The position numbers and the translations under genes were made by a program. Shown here in pieces: positions 9,889-18,214 of a stretch of 26,740 nt of DNA (its first letter is position 1; each line of letters begins with the position of its first letter). The notes under the pieces are model-generated. The model saw only the letters and a program-made list of their open reading frames with translations. It was not told the DNA's origin and made no database searches. The stretch comes from Smittium culicis (Eukaryota > Kickxellomycota > Harpellomycetes > Harpellales > Legeriomycetaceae): assembly GCA_001970855.1 (NCBI GenBank), contig LSSN01001572.1, positions 1-26,740 of the forward strand. Reading direction: 5' to 3'.

Positions 9889-10978
9889 TTAACAATAACA
9901 CTCGCCGCTTGAACTCTCAGACTCCTGGCTTGAAATGGTTAGACTCGGATCGTTTTTAGCCTTCCATAGGCTCGGAGTTTCAACAATCTATATACATATG
10001 ATAATTATAAATATTGATAAGTGCTGCTAAATGTGGTTTATCTGATAGAAAAGTAGCTTATGGTATAAGTATCAGTCAAGCAAAGCTTGAGTGGTATCTT
10101 TATAACAACAGGAGTAAGTCGTACCTTGAAAACCAGTTCCTCGATGGCTTGCTGGACTCCAACTTTTGTTTTTGCACTGCATTCAAGGAAGAGCGTTTGG
10201 ATTGATCTTGCGTACTCTGCGCCTTCTTTTCGCGAAACAACTCGCTGTGCCTCCTAAAATTATACAGTAAATTTTATATTCTTTCTAAACTGGTAATGAA
10301 TAAGAGTATATAAAAAAAAGAGATAGCATTATGTGAATATGTCGAAAGGGTACTTTATCTATTTTGTTTCCGATGATTATTTTTATAACGTTGTTATTTG
10401 TACAGTAAGCGTTGAGTTCTTCGAGCCAAGTGTTTAAATGTTCGAAGGAGTTTCGATCGCACACGTCATAAACTATCATAATTACAATTAATTCAGGGTT
10501 AAGAATTTATTAGCGTATATGTTACAATAAAACAACGTTTTAGGCGAATAACTGATGCTTACCCATGATTATTCCTTGTGCGCCTCTGTAGTAAGAGGAC
10601 GTTAAAGTACGGAATCTCTCTTGCCCAGCAGTATCCTATTTTTATTAAAGAATAATTATAAATAACCATACCATAGCCACTATACTATTTTATCATACTA
10701 ACCCATATTGCCAGCTTGTATTTTTTCTCTTCAATTTCGACGAATTTGACTTTGAAATCGACACCTAATGAAATATTTTATTGATTTATATTGTAAGACA
10801 TAGATAAATTGAGGTGTTAAATAAGTATAAATCAACCTATAGTGGGAGCTGATTCTTCGACTGGCAAAAAGTCATCGTCTGTGAAACGAAGCAGAATAGA
10901 GGATTTTCCCACGCCTGAATCGCCAATCATGAGAAGCTTAAAAGTTGCCTCAATATTTGAAAATTTTGGTGAATCCAT
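9889..10978 (-). CDS. RAB18: Rab18-type small GTPase
   Basis: Six exons join in frame: 10837-10978, 10703-10764, 10563-10635, 10354-10472, 10125-10253 and 9889-9987, giving 207 aa (human RAB18 has 206). Nucleotide-binding motifs: P-loop GDSGVGKS (19-26), switch I Thr46 in [18 protein letters not shown] (68-74), NKID (128-131) and SAK (158-160). Features pointing to Rab18 rather than Rab1/Rab8 are [29 protein letters not shown], and ETPSLW after the G domain. The protein ends CYC (205-207), a CxC double geranylgeranylation site, so it is membrane-anchored. Rab18 acts at the ER and lipid droplets in other eukaryotes. The start is the only Met ahead of the G domain. Introns 1 and 2 use GTTGAT and GTTAGT donors. 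Rab identity is certain; the Rab18 class is strongly supported by sequence. Confidence 0.93.
9988..10836 (-). other. Five introns of the Rab18-like gene
   Basis: Introns lie at 10765-10836 (GTTGAT...TTAG), 10636-10702 (GTTAGT...ATAG), 10473-10562 (GTAAGC...ATAG), 10254-10353 (GTACCC...TTAG) and 9988-10124 (GTACGA...ATAG). Each join restores a conserved Rab motif, such as TIG|VDF, W|DTAGQE and NKIDK|E. Donors vary after GT, so a search using only GTAAGT would miss most of them. Confidence 0.88.
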
Positions 10979-12194
10979 ACTATAAAATTATTTACGATAT
11001 TTATAGTGATCCTATATGTTAGTAACGTCCAAAATCGAGAAAGTTTTATATTTGTTGGGTATTACTAAAATGGTCAATTGTGGTTCTTGATAAGGGTATG
11101 CGAATATGTGATGTTATTAGGATCTAGAAATGATTTGTGTTATAATAAGATTTAAGAAAAGATATCATTTAATTATCAGCTTAAGAAATAAATTAAGAAC
11201 AGAAGAGCAAAAGTAAAGTTAAAAAAGGTCAAGTGATGTAAGCAAAATTAAAGCTTTGCCCAAACATAAGCCCGCTTATTTCCACGCAAGTAATTCTCCA
11301 TCACTGCTTTTTTATTTTCATTACGTTATGCCGTGAAAAATAGTTAAGGCTCTATTTTTTTATCTGCTATCAACAATCATAATTACTAAATGCCACAAAG
11401 TTTAAATAAAACCATAAAAAAGCCTTTATTTATATATCTTACCGATTTCCATCCAATAATTATTCATAGCTTTAAAGCCTGTCTACAAATCCATTCATTT
11501 TTAAGCCAATAAGCGCATGTATCTATAATTATTTTATCTATATTTTATTTTATTTTATTTACAGATTTAGTAGCATTAGGTTCTGTTATATGATCTAATT
11601 ATAGTATCCAAGTCTATATATCTTTTATTTAAAACGATTCTTTACTACTTCTAAATCGCCTATTTCAAACTTCAAAACCTAATCTCTCAAAACGCCCTTA
11701 ACTGGTATCTTAATAGATACATTTTTATTGATTTACCTGTATTAAGCTATCGAATAATTGTTGATTTATAGCGCATGCAAAGAAAATCTGTTTATTAGGA
11801 AACGTACAGTAAAATAAGACGGTCAAGATGAATACTGAGCGATTCTTATTTTTTCTAAATAAAATCCAACATTTGATATTTCTTCGATACATTTTTTTAA
11901 ATTAATTTTACGAGCAAATCTTAAATATCAAGCTAGAGCCTATGATGTGCATATTATTAAACCTATTGGTGCTATATGACATACGGCTTGATGGAATAAA
12001 CGAAGTCAATACCAGAATAAATGCAATCTAAAAAAAAAAAAAGCGCTATAAAGCATACAATAGGAGCACACAAATAACAGCGGATTAGAATACTGGCGAA
12101 AACTAATTGTATTAACCTTCAAGCTAAATGTGCTTTAACCATAACAAAAATATTGGCTTGGAATATAGCTGCTAACGTTTCCCAAATCTACTGG

Positions 12195-12440
12195 CTATCC
12201 GCATAATAAACACAACCTATTTATTGGCCATAATTTATAATGCTCCAATCCTTCATCACTTTGGCCAATAATTATACAATTTTTGATATTAGTTGTATCT
12301 ACAGCGCCAGCACAGCCAATTATTGAATGCAAGTCTTCTATGAGATTGAAGAGGAGAGTTTTGGGTCCACGGATTGGAGAAAAAATGGTCAAACTACCAG
12401 CGATTGGGTGTCTTTTTCTCCAGACCTTTTTATTGAACTC
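12195..12440 (-). pseudogene. Protein-like fragment without start codon, family unknown
   Basis: An 81-codon open stretch, G+C-richer than its surroundings, contains no ATG. It reads like a real protein segment: KKVWRKRHPIAGSLTIFSP near the start, DLHSIIGCAGAVDTTNIKNC in the middle, and INRLCLLCG at the end before TAG. The GAVDTTNI part is loosely like the first catalytic-Asp block of some DDE transposases, but this is weak. It could be an exon of an unresolved spliced gene, a transposon relic, or chance. Possible acceptors (AATAAG, AAAAAG) lie at its 5' edge. No partner exon was found. Confidence 0.3.
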
Positions 12441-12745
12441 TTATTTTGAGCTTTATTGAATTTTAATAGGTCTGCCTGTTTATTTTTTTTTTTCTAGACA
12501 GACAAAACAATGTAGAAAAGTTCAGAGCCAAATCTTTTAGCTGAGGAAAAAATCCATTCATACCTTATATTGTTGTATCTAAACTGTTTTCTACAGCAAA
12601 ATATTCACCTATCCGATTTTCTTCCGACTCCTTTGTATTCTCACTCTTCTCTTTCTTTTTATTTTGCAGTACTTTACTCATCGGCATACAATTAGTATAC
12701 CATCATTCTCCTTAGAGGCCTCTGAATTATCATCACAAATTCTTA

Positions 12746-12760
12746 TTTTTTTTTTTACAG
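12746..12760 (+). other. Probable 3' splice site of a 5'-UTR intron ahead of the p24 gene
   Basis: A T11 tract followed by ACAG ends three bases before the ATG at 12764. This looks like a splice acceptor, so the first exon of the p24 transcript is probably non-coding and lies upstream. The donor was not resolved; GTACTT near 12669 is one candidate. Confidence 0.5.
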
Positions 12761-12763
12761 AAA

Positions 12764-13408
12764 ATGAAACTCCTCGCTATTCTAGCTTCAGCCTCGAGTC
12801 TATTCGCCGTGACCCTTGGTCTTAAATTCGACATGCAAAGCTTACATAAAGGTCAAGGTGCAAGTCGCTGTGTTTCGCAATGGATCCCAAAAGACACCCC
12901 TGTAAGAGTTAATATTAATACAAATCAAAATGCTCCTGGCCAAACTCTCACTGCAAACATCTTTGATGACAGTGTGAATAATAACAAATATACACACCAC
13001 AGCGCTTTGACTAACCAAAAATTCTCCTTTATCACTCAAGCCCATGCTAACGTAATCGTTTGCATCGACAACGTTCTTCAAGATGGAATTCCCAACTCAA
13101 ACCAATTCTCCGAAATTACCATCAATATGGAATCTGGCCAAAGTGCCTCTGACTTCCAAAAACTTGTCGTTGAATCCGAACTCAACCCTATCGAAGCCGA
13201 ACTCCGCCGCTTAGAATCTAACCTCGAAGACGTTCAAGACTTCCTCAACTACCTCAAAACGTCTGAAGCTAAGCTCCGCGCTATGAACGAAGTTGCCAAC
13301 ACAAGAGTCTCCATGTTCAGTCTCATCACCATTGGCGTTCTTGTCTCTATTGCCACCTCCCAAGTCTTCTACCTCCGCCGCTTCTTCAAAGCCAAAAAAC
13401 TAATTTGA
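12764..13408 (+). CDS. ERV25: p24 family cargo receptor, delta class (Erv25-like)
   Basis: This 214-aa type I membrane protein belongs to the emp24/gp25L/p24 family, which cycles between ER and Golgi in COPII and COPI vesicles and helps select cargo such as GPI-anchored proteins. Residues 1-19 form a signal peptide (MKLLAILASASSLFAVTLG). The lumenal GOLD domain (about 20-122) has the usual Cys pair, C36 and C100. A coiled coil follows at about 140-178 (ELNPIEAELRRLESNLEDV). The single membrane span is about 183-204, and the cytosolic tail YLRRFFKAKKLI carries the FF motif and a C-terminal KKxx COPI signal. The block NPIEAELRRLE and the KKLI end resemble fungal Erv25 most. The ATG is fixed by the signal peptide and by an upstream splice acceptor. 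Length is normal for the family. Confidence 0.93.
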   Translation: MKLLAILASASSLFAVTLGLKFDMQSLHKGQGASRCVSQWIPKDTPVRVNINTNQNAPGQTLTANIFDDSVNNNKYTHHSALTNQKFSFITQAHANVIVCIDNVLQDGIPNSNQFSEITINMESGQSASDFQKLVVESELNPIEAELRRLESNLEDVQDFLNYLKTSEAKLRAMNEVANTRVSMFSLITIGVLVSIATSQVFYLRRFFKAKKLI

Positions 13409-13673
13409 TCTATCCCCTTATTTTTTTTATATACCCCTTTATAAATAAACATTAAACATACACTCTTTCTCATCTTCCTCTATATTTATTTCACCCTGCC
13501 TAGAAATTCTTGTATACCTGTAAACAAGCTTTAAAAATGTGGCAATCTAGCAATAGTTTTTTACTTGAATTTTATTGTGCAAATTCAAAATGAAAATTCT
13601 AAAGTAAATAAAAGTACTAGTCACTAGAAAAATAATAATAATAATAATAGTGGATGTCCATAACTTATTGTAT
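13409..13673. other. Convergent spacer with AAT repeat
   Basis: This 265-base A+T-rich spacer separates the p24 stop codon from the end of the 185-residue gene on the other strand. An (AAT)n microsatellite of six units lies at about 13631-13648. No gene is visible. Confidence 0.55.
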
Positions 13674-14231
13674 TCACTTAAGAAGTTTTTCTATATCCTC
13701 TGGGTTTTTAAGCGACTGAAGAACGTCGGCTAACGACAAGTTTACTCCGATATTCTCAGACTTGACCAGATCATTAAACTCCTCCAGTTTCTTAAGCACC
13801 TCCTTATCGTTACCCACCTTCATCAGTGCAAACAAAGAAGGTGTCTTTATTGGCCTCTCTCGCAGATTTATTACCCCTCTCAACTCGAGCAAACTCAAAA
13901 TTTCTATACACTTTTCTCGTATTTTTCTATTGCCCACCAATTTCGCAATATTACTTGAATGTCTCTTGTTGACCAAAGTGACTATTTTCAATCTATTTGC
14001 CGAGTTTATGGATCCAGTTACTCCACAACCAATACTACAAAGTTTCCCTGAACTGTTTCCTACAAAAGGTATGCTCGATTTACCTCGTATTTGATGAATA
14101 AATTTCATTGGATTCCTAGCTTGAATGTTTGCTGAACTTAAAAGAGCTAAAGAGGTTTCTGCTCTGTTCATATAGCATCTCCCGCTTCGCAGCGAGGTCA
14201 TGACTAGTTTACAACTGCTTCCAATGTTCAT
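13674..14231 (-). CDS. Hypothetical protein, 185 aa, possible mitochondrial protein
   Basis: I do not recognise this family. The frame starts at ATG 14231 and ends at TAA with no intron needed. The N-terminal 50 residues lack acidic residues apart from one Glu and contain spaced Arg/Lys, Ser and hydrophobic residues (KLVMTSLRSGRCYMNR), as in mitochondrial presequences. Later Met residues at 11, 21 and 42 are alternative starts. The C-terminal part, about 93-185, is charged and looks helical: NIAKLVGNRKIREKCIEILS, then VLKKLEEFNDLVKSE and LADVLQSLKNPEDIEKLLK. This could be a small helical-repeat domain. Its G+C and codon use are intermediate, close to the neighbouring orphan rather than to the enzymes. 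A real gene is likely from length and composition; function is unknown. Confidence 0.6.
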   Translation of the reverse strand: MNIGSSCKLVMTSLRSGRCYMNRAETSLALLSSANIQARNPMKFIHQIRGKSSIPFVGNSSGKLCSIGCGVTGSINSANRLKIVTLVNKRHSSNIAKLVGNRKIREKCIEILSLLELRGVINLRERPIKTPSLFALMKVGNDKEVLKKLEEFNDLVKSENIGVNLSLADVLQSLKNPEDIEKLLK

Positions 14232-14834
14232 TTTATAAATTATTTGCTCGCAACTTTATGGTTCTAGTAAATTTTGCTTTTACTGCCTTGGAAGTATTAT
14301 ATTTCAAAAAAAAAAACAAAAAAAGAAACGGATCAAATGGCAAGTAAAAAAAAAACGAAAGGTTGAATTTTTGTTTAGCGAGTAAAGTAAAGCAAATAAA
14401 GTTTGTTCTTTTTATAAATTAATTGAAAAAAAAAAAAATTATAAAAACTTTCATTAAAACTTTAAAATCGTATATAGTCAGTCTTAACCAAAGAAAAATT
14501 CCTTGTAATACTAAATTCAACAAAATATTAACCTTTCCCCATACTCGAATTTAAATTGCTTTATTTTAAAGTGCCAATGTTAGTCTATTATAAGTTAAAA
14601 TTCAATTATAATATAGCAATAGTAATGGTAATATTAATTTAAAGCGGAGAAGATATATAATCGCTGACATTTTTGTCTGGCTGATGAATATACCAATATA
14701 TTAACCTTTGGTGCTCTCAAAGTAATCTTCACTTCCAGCATTGTTTCTGTAACTCTTTAATACCAATAACGTGTATGGTTTATATATAAAAAAAAAAAAA
14801 CAAACTGACATGCTGCATGATACATATATCCTTA
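14232..14834. other. A+T-rich intergenic region between two minus-strand genes
   Basis: About 600 bases lie between the 702-residue gene's stop codon and the start of the 185-residue gene. They are rich in A runs on the plus strand (for example near 14310-14350 and 14425-14440), that is, T tracts in the sense direction of the downstream gene. No reading frame or RNA gene is seen. They probably contain the upstream gene's 3' UTR and the downstream promoter. Confidence 0.5.
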
Positions 14835-16943
14835 TCAAAATGTAGATATTGTAATACTTGAAGTATTATTGTTATTATTAGCTTCTGTGTAGGCATCGCT
14901 GTCTCTGCTGTTAATGCTAGTTCTACGAATAATACTATTCCTTTTGATTATCACCCTCCTACCACCGTTCCTATTTATTCGGAAATTTCTGTTACTCCGT
15001 CTACCGCTTTGTGAAAGTAAATTCACATTAAAGAAAAACTTTTTTTCAAGAAACGAGTCCATACTTTTAAAGTCGTCGTCTGTCTGCTCAGAAACTGCTA
15101 CCAAATTGCCAAATTCTGAGGTTGGACTATAATTTTGTACTTCAGTTGATTTATTATCTCGGTTTGGCTTTTTTGATCCGCCTTCCACATCTTTACCCAA
15201 GAGTATTTCTGTAAAGTAATCCAATTCGGCACTTCCAACAAATTTCTCACCTCCAGCTAGACTTTTTATAGATTTTTTACAGCTTTTTAAACTCGGATTA
15301 GATTTTTTTTTAAAGATACTATCATTATTCAGCAGAATGCCTAAATCTCCTTTCCCGATATCTTTACTGAAATCATCGATGTAGTAGAGGTTCTCTGACT
15401 CTTCCTTCTCCTGATCCTTGGAAGCAGTATCTACCAATTCGCCAATTATTCTGATACTACTTCTAGCTCTACTACCATTATTTCTACGTCTAGTTTCAAC
15501 ATATTCCTCATCAGTATCAGAACCATTCTCTATACTGTGTACGCTAACTGCAGGTATCTTATTTAAGCTCAATTCAAGGAATTCATCACATTCGCCATTT
15601 GTATTTAAATTATTTTGCGTTATATTTTTTGTGATATCACAATGAATGTTTCTGACAGGTAATACCCCTGCTTTATTAGAGCTTTTCTTATCTGCACCAC
15701 TACTCGAAATACTTAAGCTCCTATCTCGTTCCCAATTTTCAACGTCATCTTCATCTAAAATATTTTCTGCGACTTGCGATATGGCCTCGGATTTTTCTAT
15801 CACTGACTCAACAAGTCTTGCTGAGTCTTCTTCCATGTTAGAAATTGCTGAATAATACAATAAAGGAGTATTCTTCTTCAGTATTGAAATCATTTTACTC
15901 GAATCTATTGCCACTTTTCGAACAAGCAACAGATTTCTCAGCGGCGTTTTTATATTACCTTCGAGCTTCCTTATACTTGATGCATTTACTCTGAACAATG
16001 CAGCCAAATCAAGGCCATCTTTCTTGATTTCTTTATCTATTATTGTTATTGATGATTGTCCGCTGTATGAAGACGATGATCTATCCCCAACTGCTGTATT
16101 ACTTGCATTTTCAGTGGATTGATCCTTGATTTCCTGTTTTTTGTCTAGCCCGATATTGTTCAGCATCAAATCTCTTAGCTTTTTTTGCGAGCAAAATATT
16201 TTTTCTTCAGGCACTAAATCGAGCACTCTGTAGTCTATGTCAATTGACCCACTGCTAGGAACATCTACCTCATCATCCCTTCCTCTTCCGTTTGCCATAA
16301 AACCAACATACTTCTCCCCATAATTAACGCCTTTTGATCCTCCATTAACACCATTTTTACTATCATTTTTCATCTTTGGAATTTTCTTAATGAGATCTTT
16401 TGGATCTGCGAATTTATCATATCCATCACTACCTTCTTTCAGTTCTTTACTCTTCTTATCTAACCCAAACATCTTTTTTAAATCAAATCTTTTCGCAATC
16501 CATTTTTTCCCTGATCCATACTTACTACTAACCTTTCTTATGTCAGTATTTGATAAACTTTCGTGTATGCAACTTACTTCACTAATTTCGTAATCATTTT
16601 TGACACTGCTAGCTCTTGCTTTATTTTTATCGCCAACTTGACAATCATTGGAACCAATTTCTTCGCTTAGTACACCATCAATAACCTCGGTCTCGTTCTT
16701 TAATCCTTGATTTGACATAATGGATTGTTTACTCTTTATCCTCCCAATAACTGAAAAATTCAGATCCAATAAACTCCGGAACTTCAAATTCCTGCTAACC
16801 TTATCCGTTTTCTTTCCATTTACCTTCTTTTTTTCGCCATGTTCGTTGTCTTCATTTATTTCACGCTTGGGTTTAATTGATATTTTCATAAAATCCCTGG
16901 ATTCGATATGTTCTTTCATGGCTGTCTTCTTTTCTTTAAACAT
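14835..16943 (-). CDS. Hypothetical Ser/Lys/Asp-rich, largely disordered 702-aa protein
   Basis: This single uninterrupted frame of 702 codons is far longer than chance allows in such A+T-rich DNA, so it is a real gene, but I recognise no family. The N-terminus is very basic and charged (KPKREINEDNEHGEKKKVNG). Most of the protein is low-complexity Ser, Lys, Asn, Asp and Glu, suggesting disorder. One segment looks folded: about 308-398, beginning KDGLDLAALFRVNASSIRKL, then NIKTPLRNLLLVRKVAIDSS and a helical acidic stretch NMEEDSARLVESVIEKSEAI. A second short hydrophobic block is at about 236-265 (DYRVLDLVPEEKIF). The C-terminus has an Arg-rich patch (SGRRSNRNFRINRNGGRRV) before an Asn/Ser/Thr-rich end. 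There is no signal peptide and no membrane span. The Arg-rich tail and Lys-rich head could mean nuclear or nucleic-acid contact, which is inference. Confidence 0.75.
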   Translation of the reverse strand: MFKEKKTAMKEHIESRDFMKISIKPKREINEDNEHGEKKKVNGKKTDKVSRNLKFRSLLDLNFSVIGRIKSKQSIMSNQGLKNETEVIDGVLSEEIGSNDCQVGDKNKARASSVKNDYEISEVSCIHESLSNTDIRKVSSKYGSGKKWIAKRFDLKKMFGLDKKSKELKEGSDGYDKFADPKDLIKKIPKMKNDSKNGVNGGSKGVNYGEKYVGFMANGRGRDDEVDVPSSGSIDIDYRVLDLVPEEKIFCSQKKLRDLMLNNIGLDKKQEIKDQSTENASNTAVGDRSSSSYSGQSSITIIDKEIKKDGLDLAALFRVNASSIRKLEGNIKTPLRNLLLVRKVAIDSSKMISILKKNTPLLYYSAISNMEEDSARLVESVIEKSEAISQVAENILDEDDVENWERDRSLSISSSGADKKSSNKAGVLPVRNIHCDITKNITQNNLNTNGECDEFLELSLNKIPAVSVHSIENGSDTDEEYVETRRRNNGSRARSSIRIIGELVDTASKDQEKEESENLYYIDDFSKDIGKGDLGILLNNDSIFKKKSNPSLKSCKKSIKSLAGGEKFVGSAELDYFTEILLGKDVEGGSKKPNRDNKSTEVQNYSPTSEFGNLVAVSEQTDDDFKSMDSFLEKKFFFNVNLLSQSGRRSNRNFRINRNGGRRVIIKRNSIIRRTSINSRDSDAYTEANNNNNTSSITISTF

Positions 16944-18182
16944 TGTGTACCGCTAATTTTTTTCTCGAAAACTAGCACTATACTTTGTGTATATAGAATT
17001 TTATAACCTAAATAAGTTTACTATTTGTTCAGAAAATGTTTTTAGTCGTATTTTAAAGTATTTTGTGATATATTCAAACTATACACCATTACTTACTATT
17101 GAAAATGTTTTGTACTAAATCAGTATTCCTTACTTCGTTTGGCGCTGATTTGTTTTTTCTTTGTATTGTGCTTACTATACTAAACTCTATATCAATTAAT
17201 TGACTTATCGTAGATTTTTATAAGATAAAATGATTATTTGTGCAATTGATGTTTCAAAAAAAATTATTTAGATGAGTCTTATTTCACGTATTTTTGAGTT
17301 TAGTTGATGTTCTTTTCTATTCTTTTTTATGGGTATGATATTACTATTAATCTTTGTTAAATTTAGCCTGGTTGGGTTTTCTCTTTTCAAGTTATTCAAA
17401 TTTTAAAGGATATGATTTTATCTTTTATAATTTTTTTATCTTTGGATTTAATAGCATCAATATAATAAAGAGCAGTTTTAAATTTTTCTCTTCGATATTT
17501 TTTCTATCCTATATAATATATATATATTAAAATCTGTGTTTTCAGAAAATTCACGTTTCTCTGTTTTATTACTATATTTTTTTTGTGCAAAATTTCTAAT
17601 GGAATGCAAATATTGAATTTTTCTAGATGATTTTTATATTTTATGTAGCCTCTATTTTTTTAATAAAAAAATGGATTAGTCTAAAACAATATACTTACAA
17701 ATCATTATCTCGTATTTCTGTAAATAATATAATAGCAATATAGTAATATAATAATATTAATTGTGAAAAAATAACAATACCTAATTGATATATAAATCCC
17801 AAATATCTGATGGCATACAATTACTAACAGTTAATCCGACTATAATATTTAGATCAATAATCCTAAATTATCTTTATTTATAATTTAAAAATGTGTTATA
17901 AAACTTTAGTTGCTTTGTATTAATTCTGAAAAAAAATTTTGAAAATATGTATGTGATAAATTATGAACTAAAAGTTTTTTTTATATGATGTTGCAGACTA
18001 ATTAATACAAAAGGTAATAATTTTCATTCACTAGTCTTATTTTCATTAGTTTTATAACTAAAGGCGAGTATATTAACTAATTGTTTCTTGTAAAAATAAA
18101 ATTTTTAATTAATTGAATCTATTATATCTATTATTAACATAGATGTTTATATAATGCACATATATGCGTATGTATGTATTTA

Positions 18183-18213
<31 letters not shown>

Positions 18214-18214
18214 T
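18183..18214 (+). repeat. (CTTT)8 microsatellite
   Basis: Eight uninterrupted CTTT units, followed by TTCTGGG. It is a simple repeat likely to vary in length between strains. Confidence 0.97.

Larger units (their letters stand above)
10979..12763. other. Divergent intergenic region between Rab18 and Erv25 genes
   Basis: This 1.8-kb spacer must hold the promoters of both flanking genes, which point away from each other. The segment next to Rab18 is C-richer on the minus strand, and the segment next to Erv25 (about 12590-12760) is pyrimidine-rich on the plus strand, as expected for leaders. Between them is A+T-rich DNA plus a protein-like open stretch at 12195-12440 (-), listed separately. No RNA gene is seen. 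Confidence 0.5.

Noticed and set aside
13762..16956. Several plus-strand frames of 67-110 codons
   Set aside because: They are hydrophobic antisense shadows of the 185- and 702-residue minus-strand genes.
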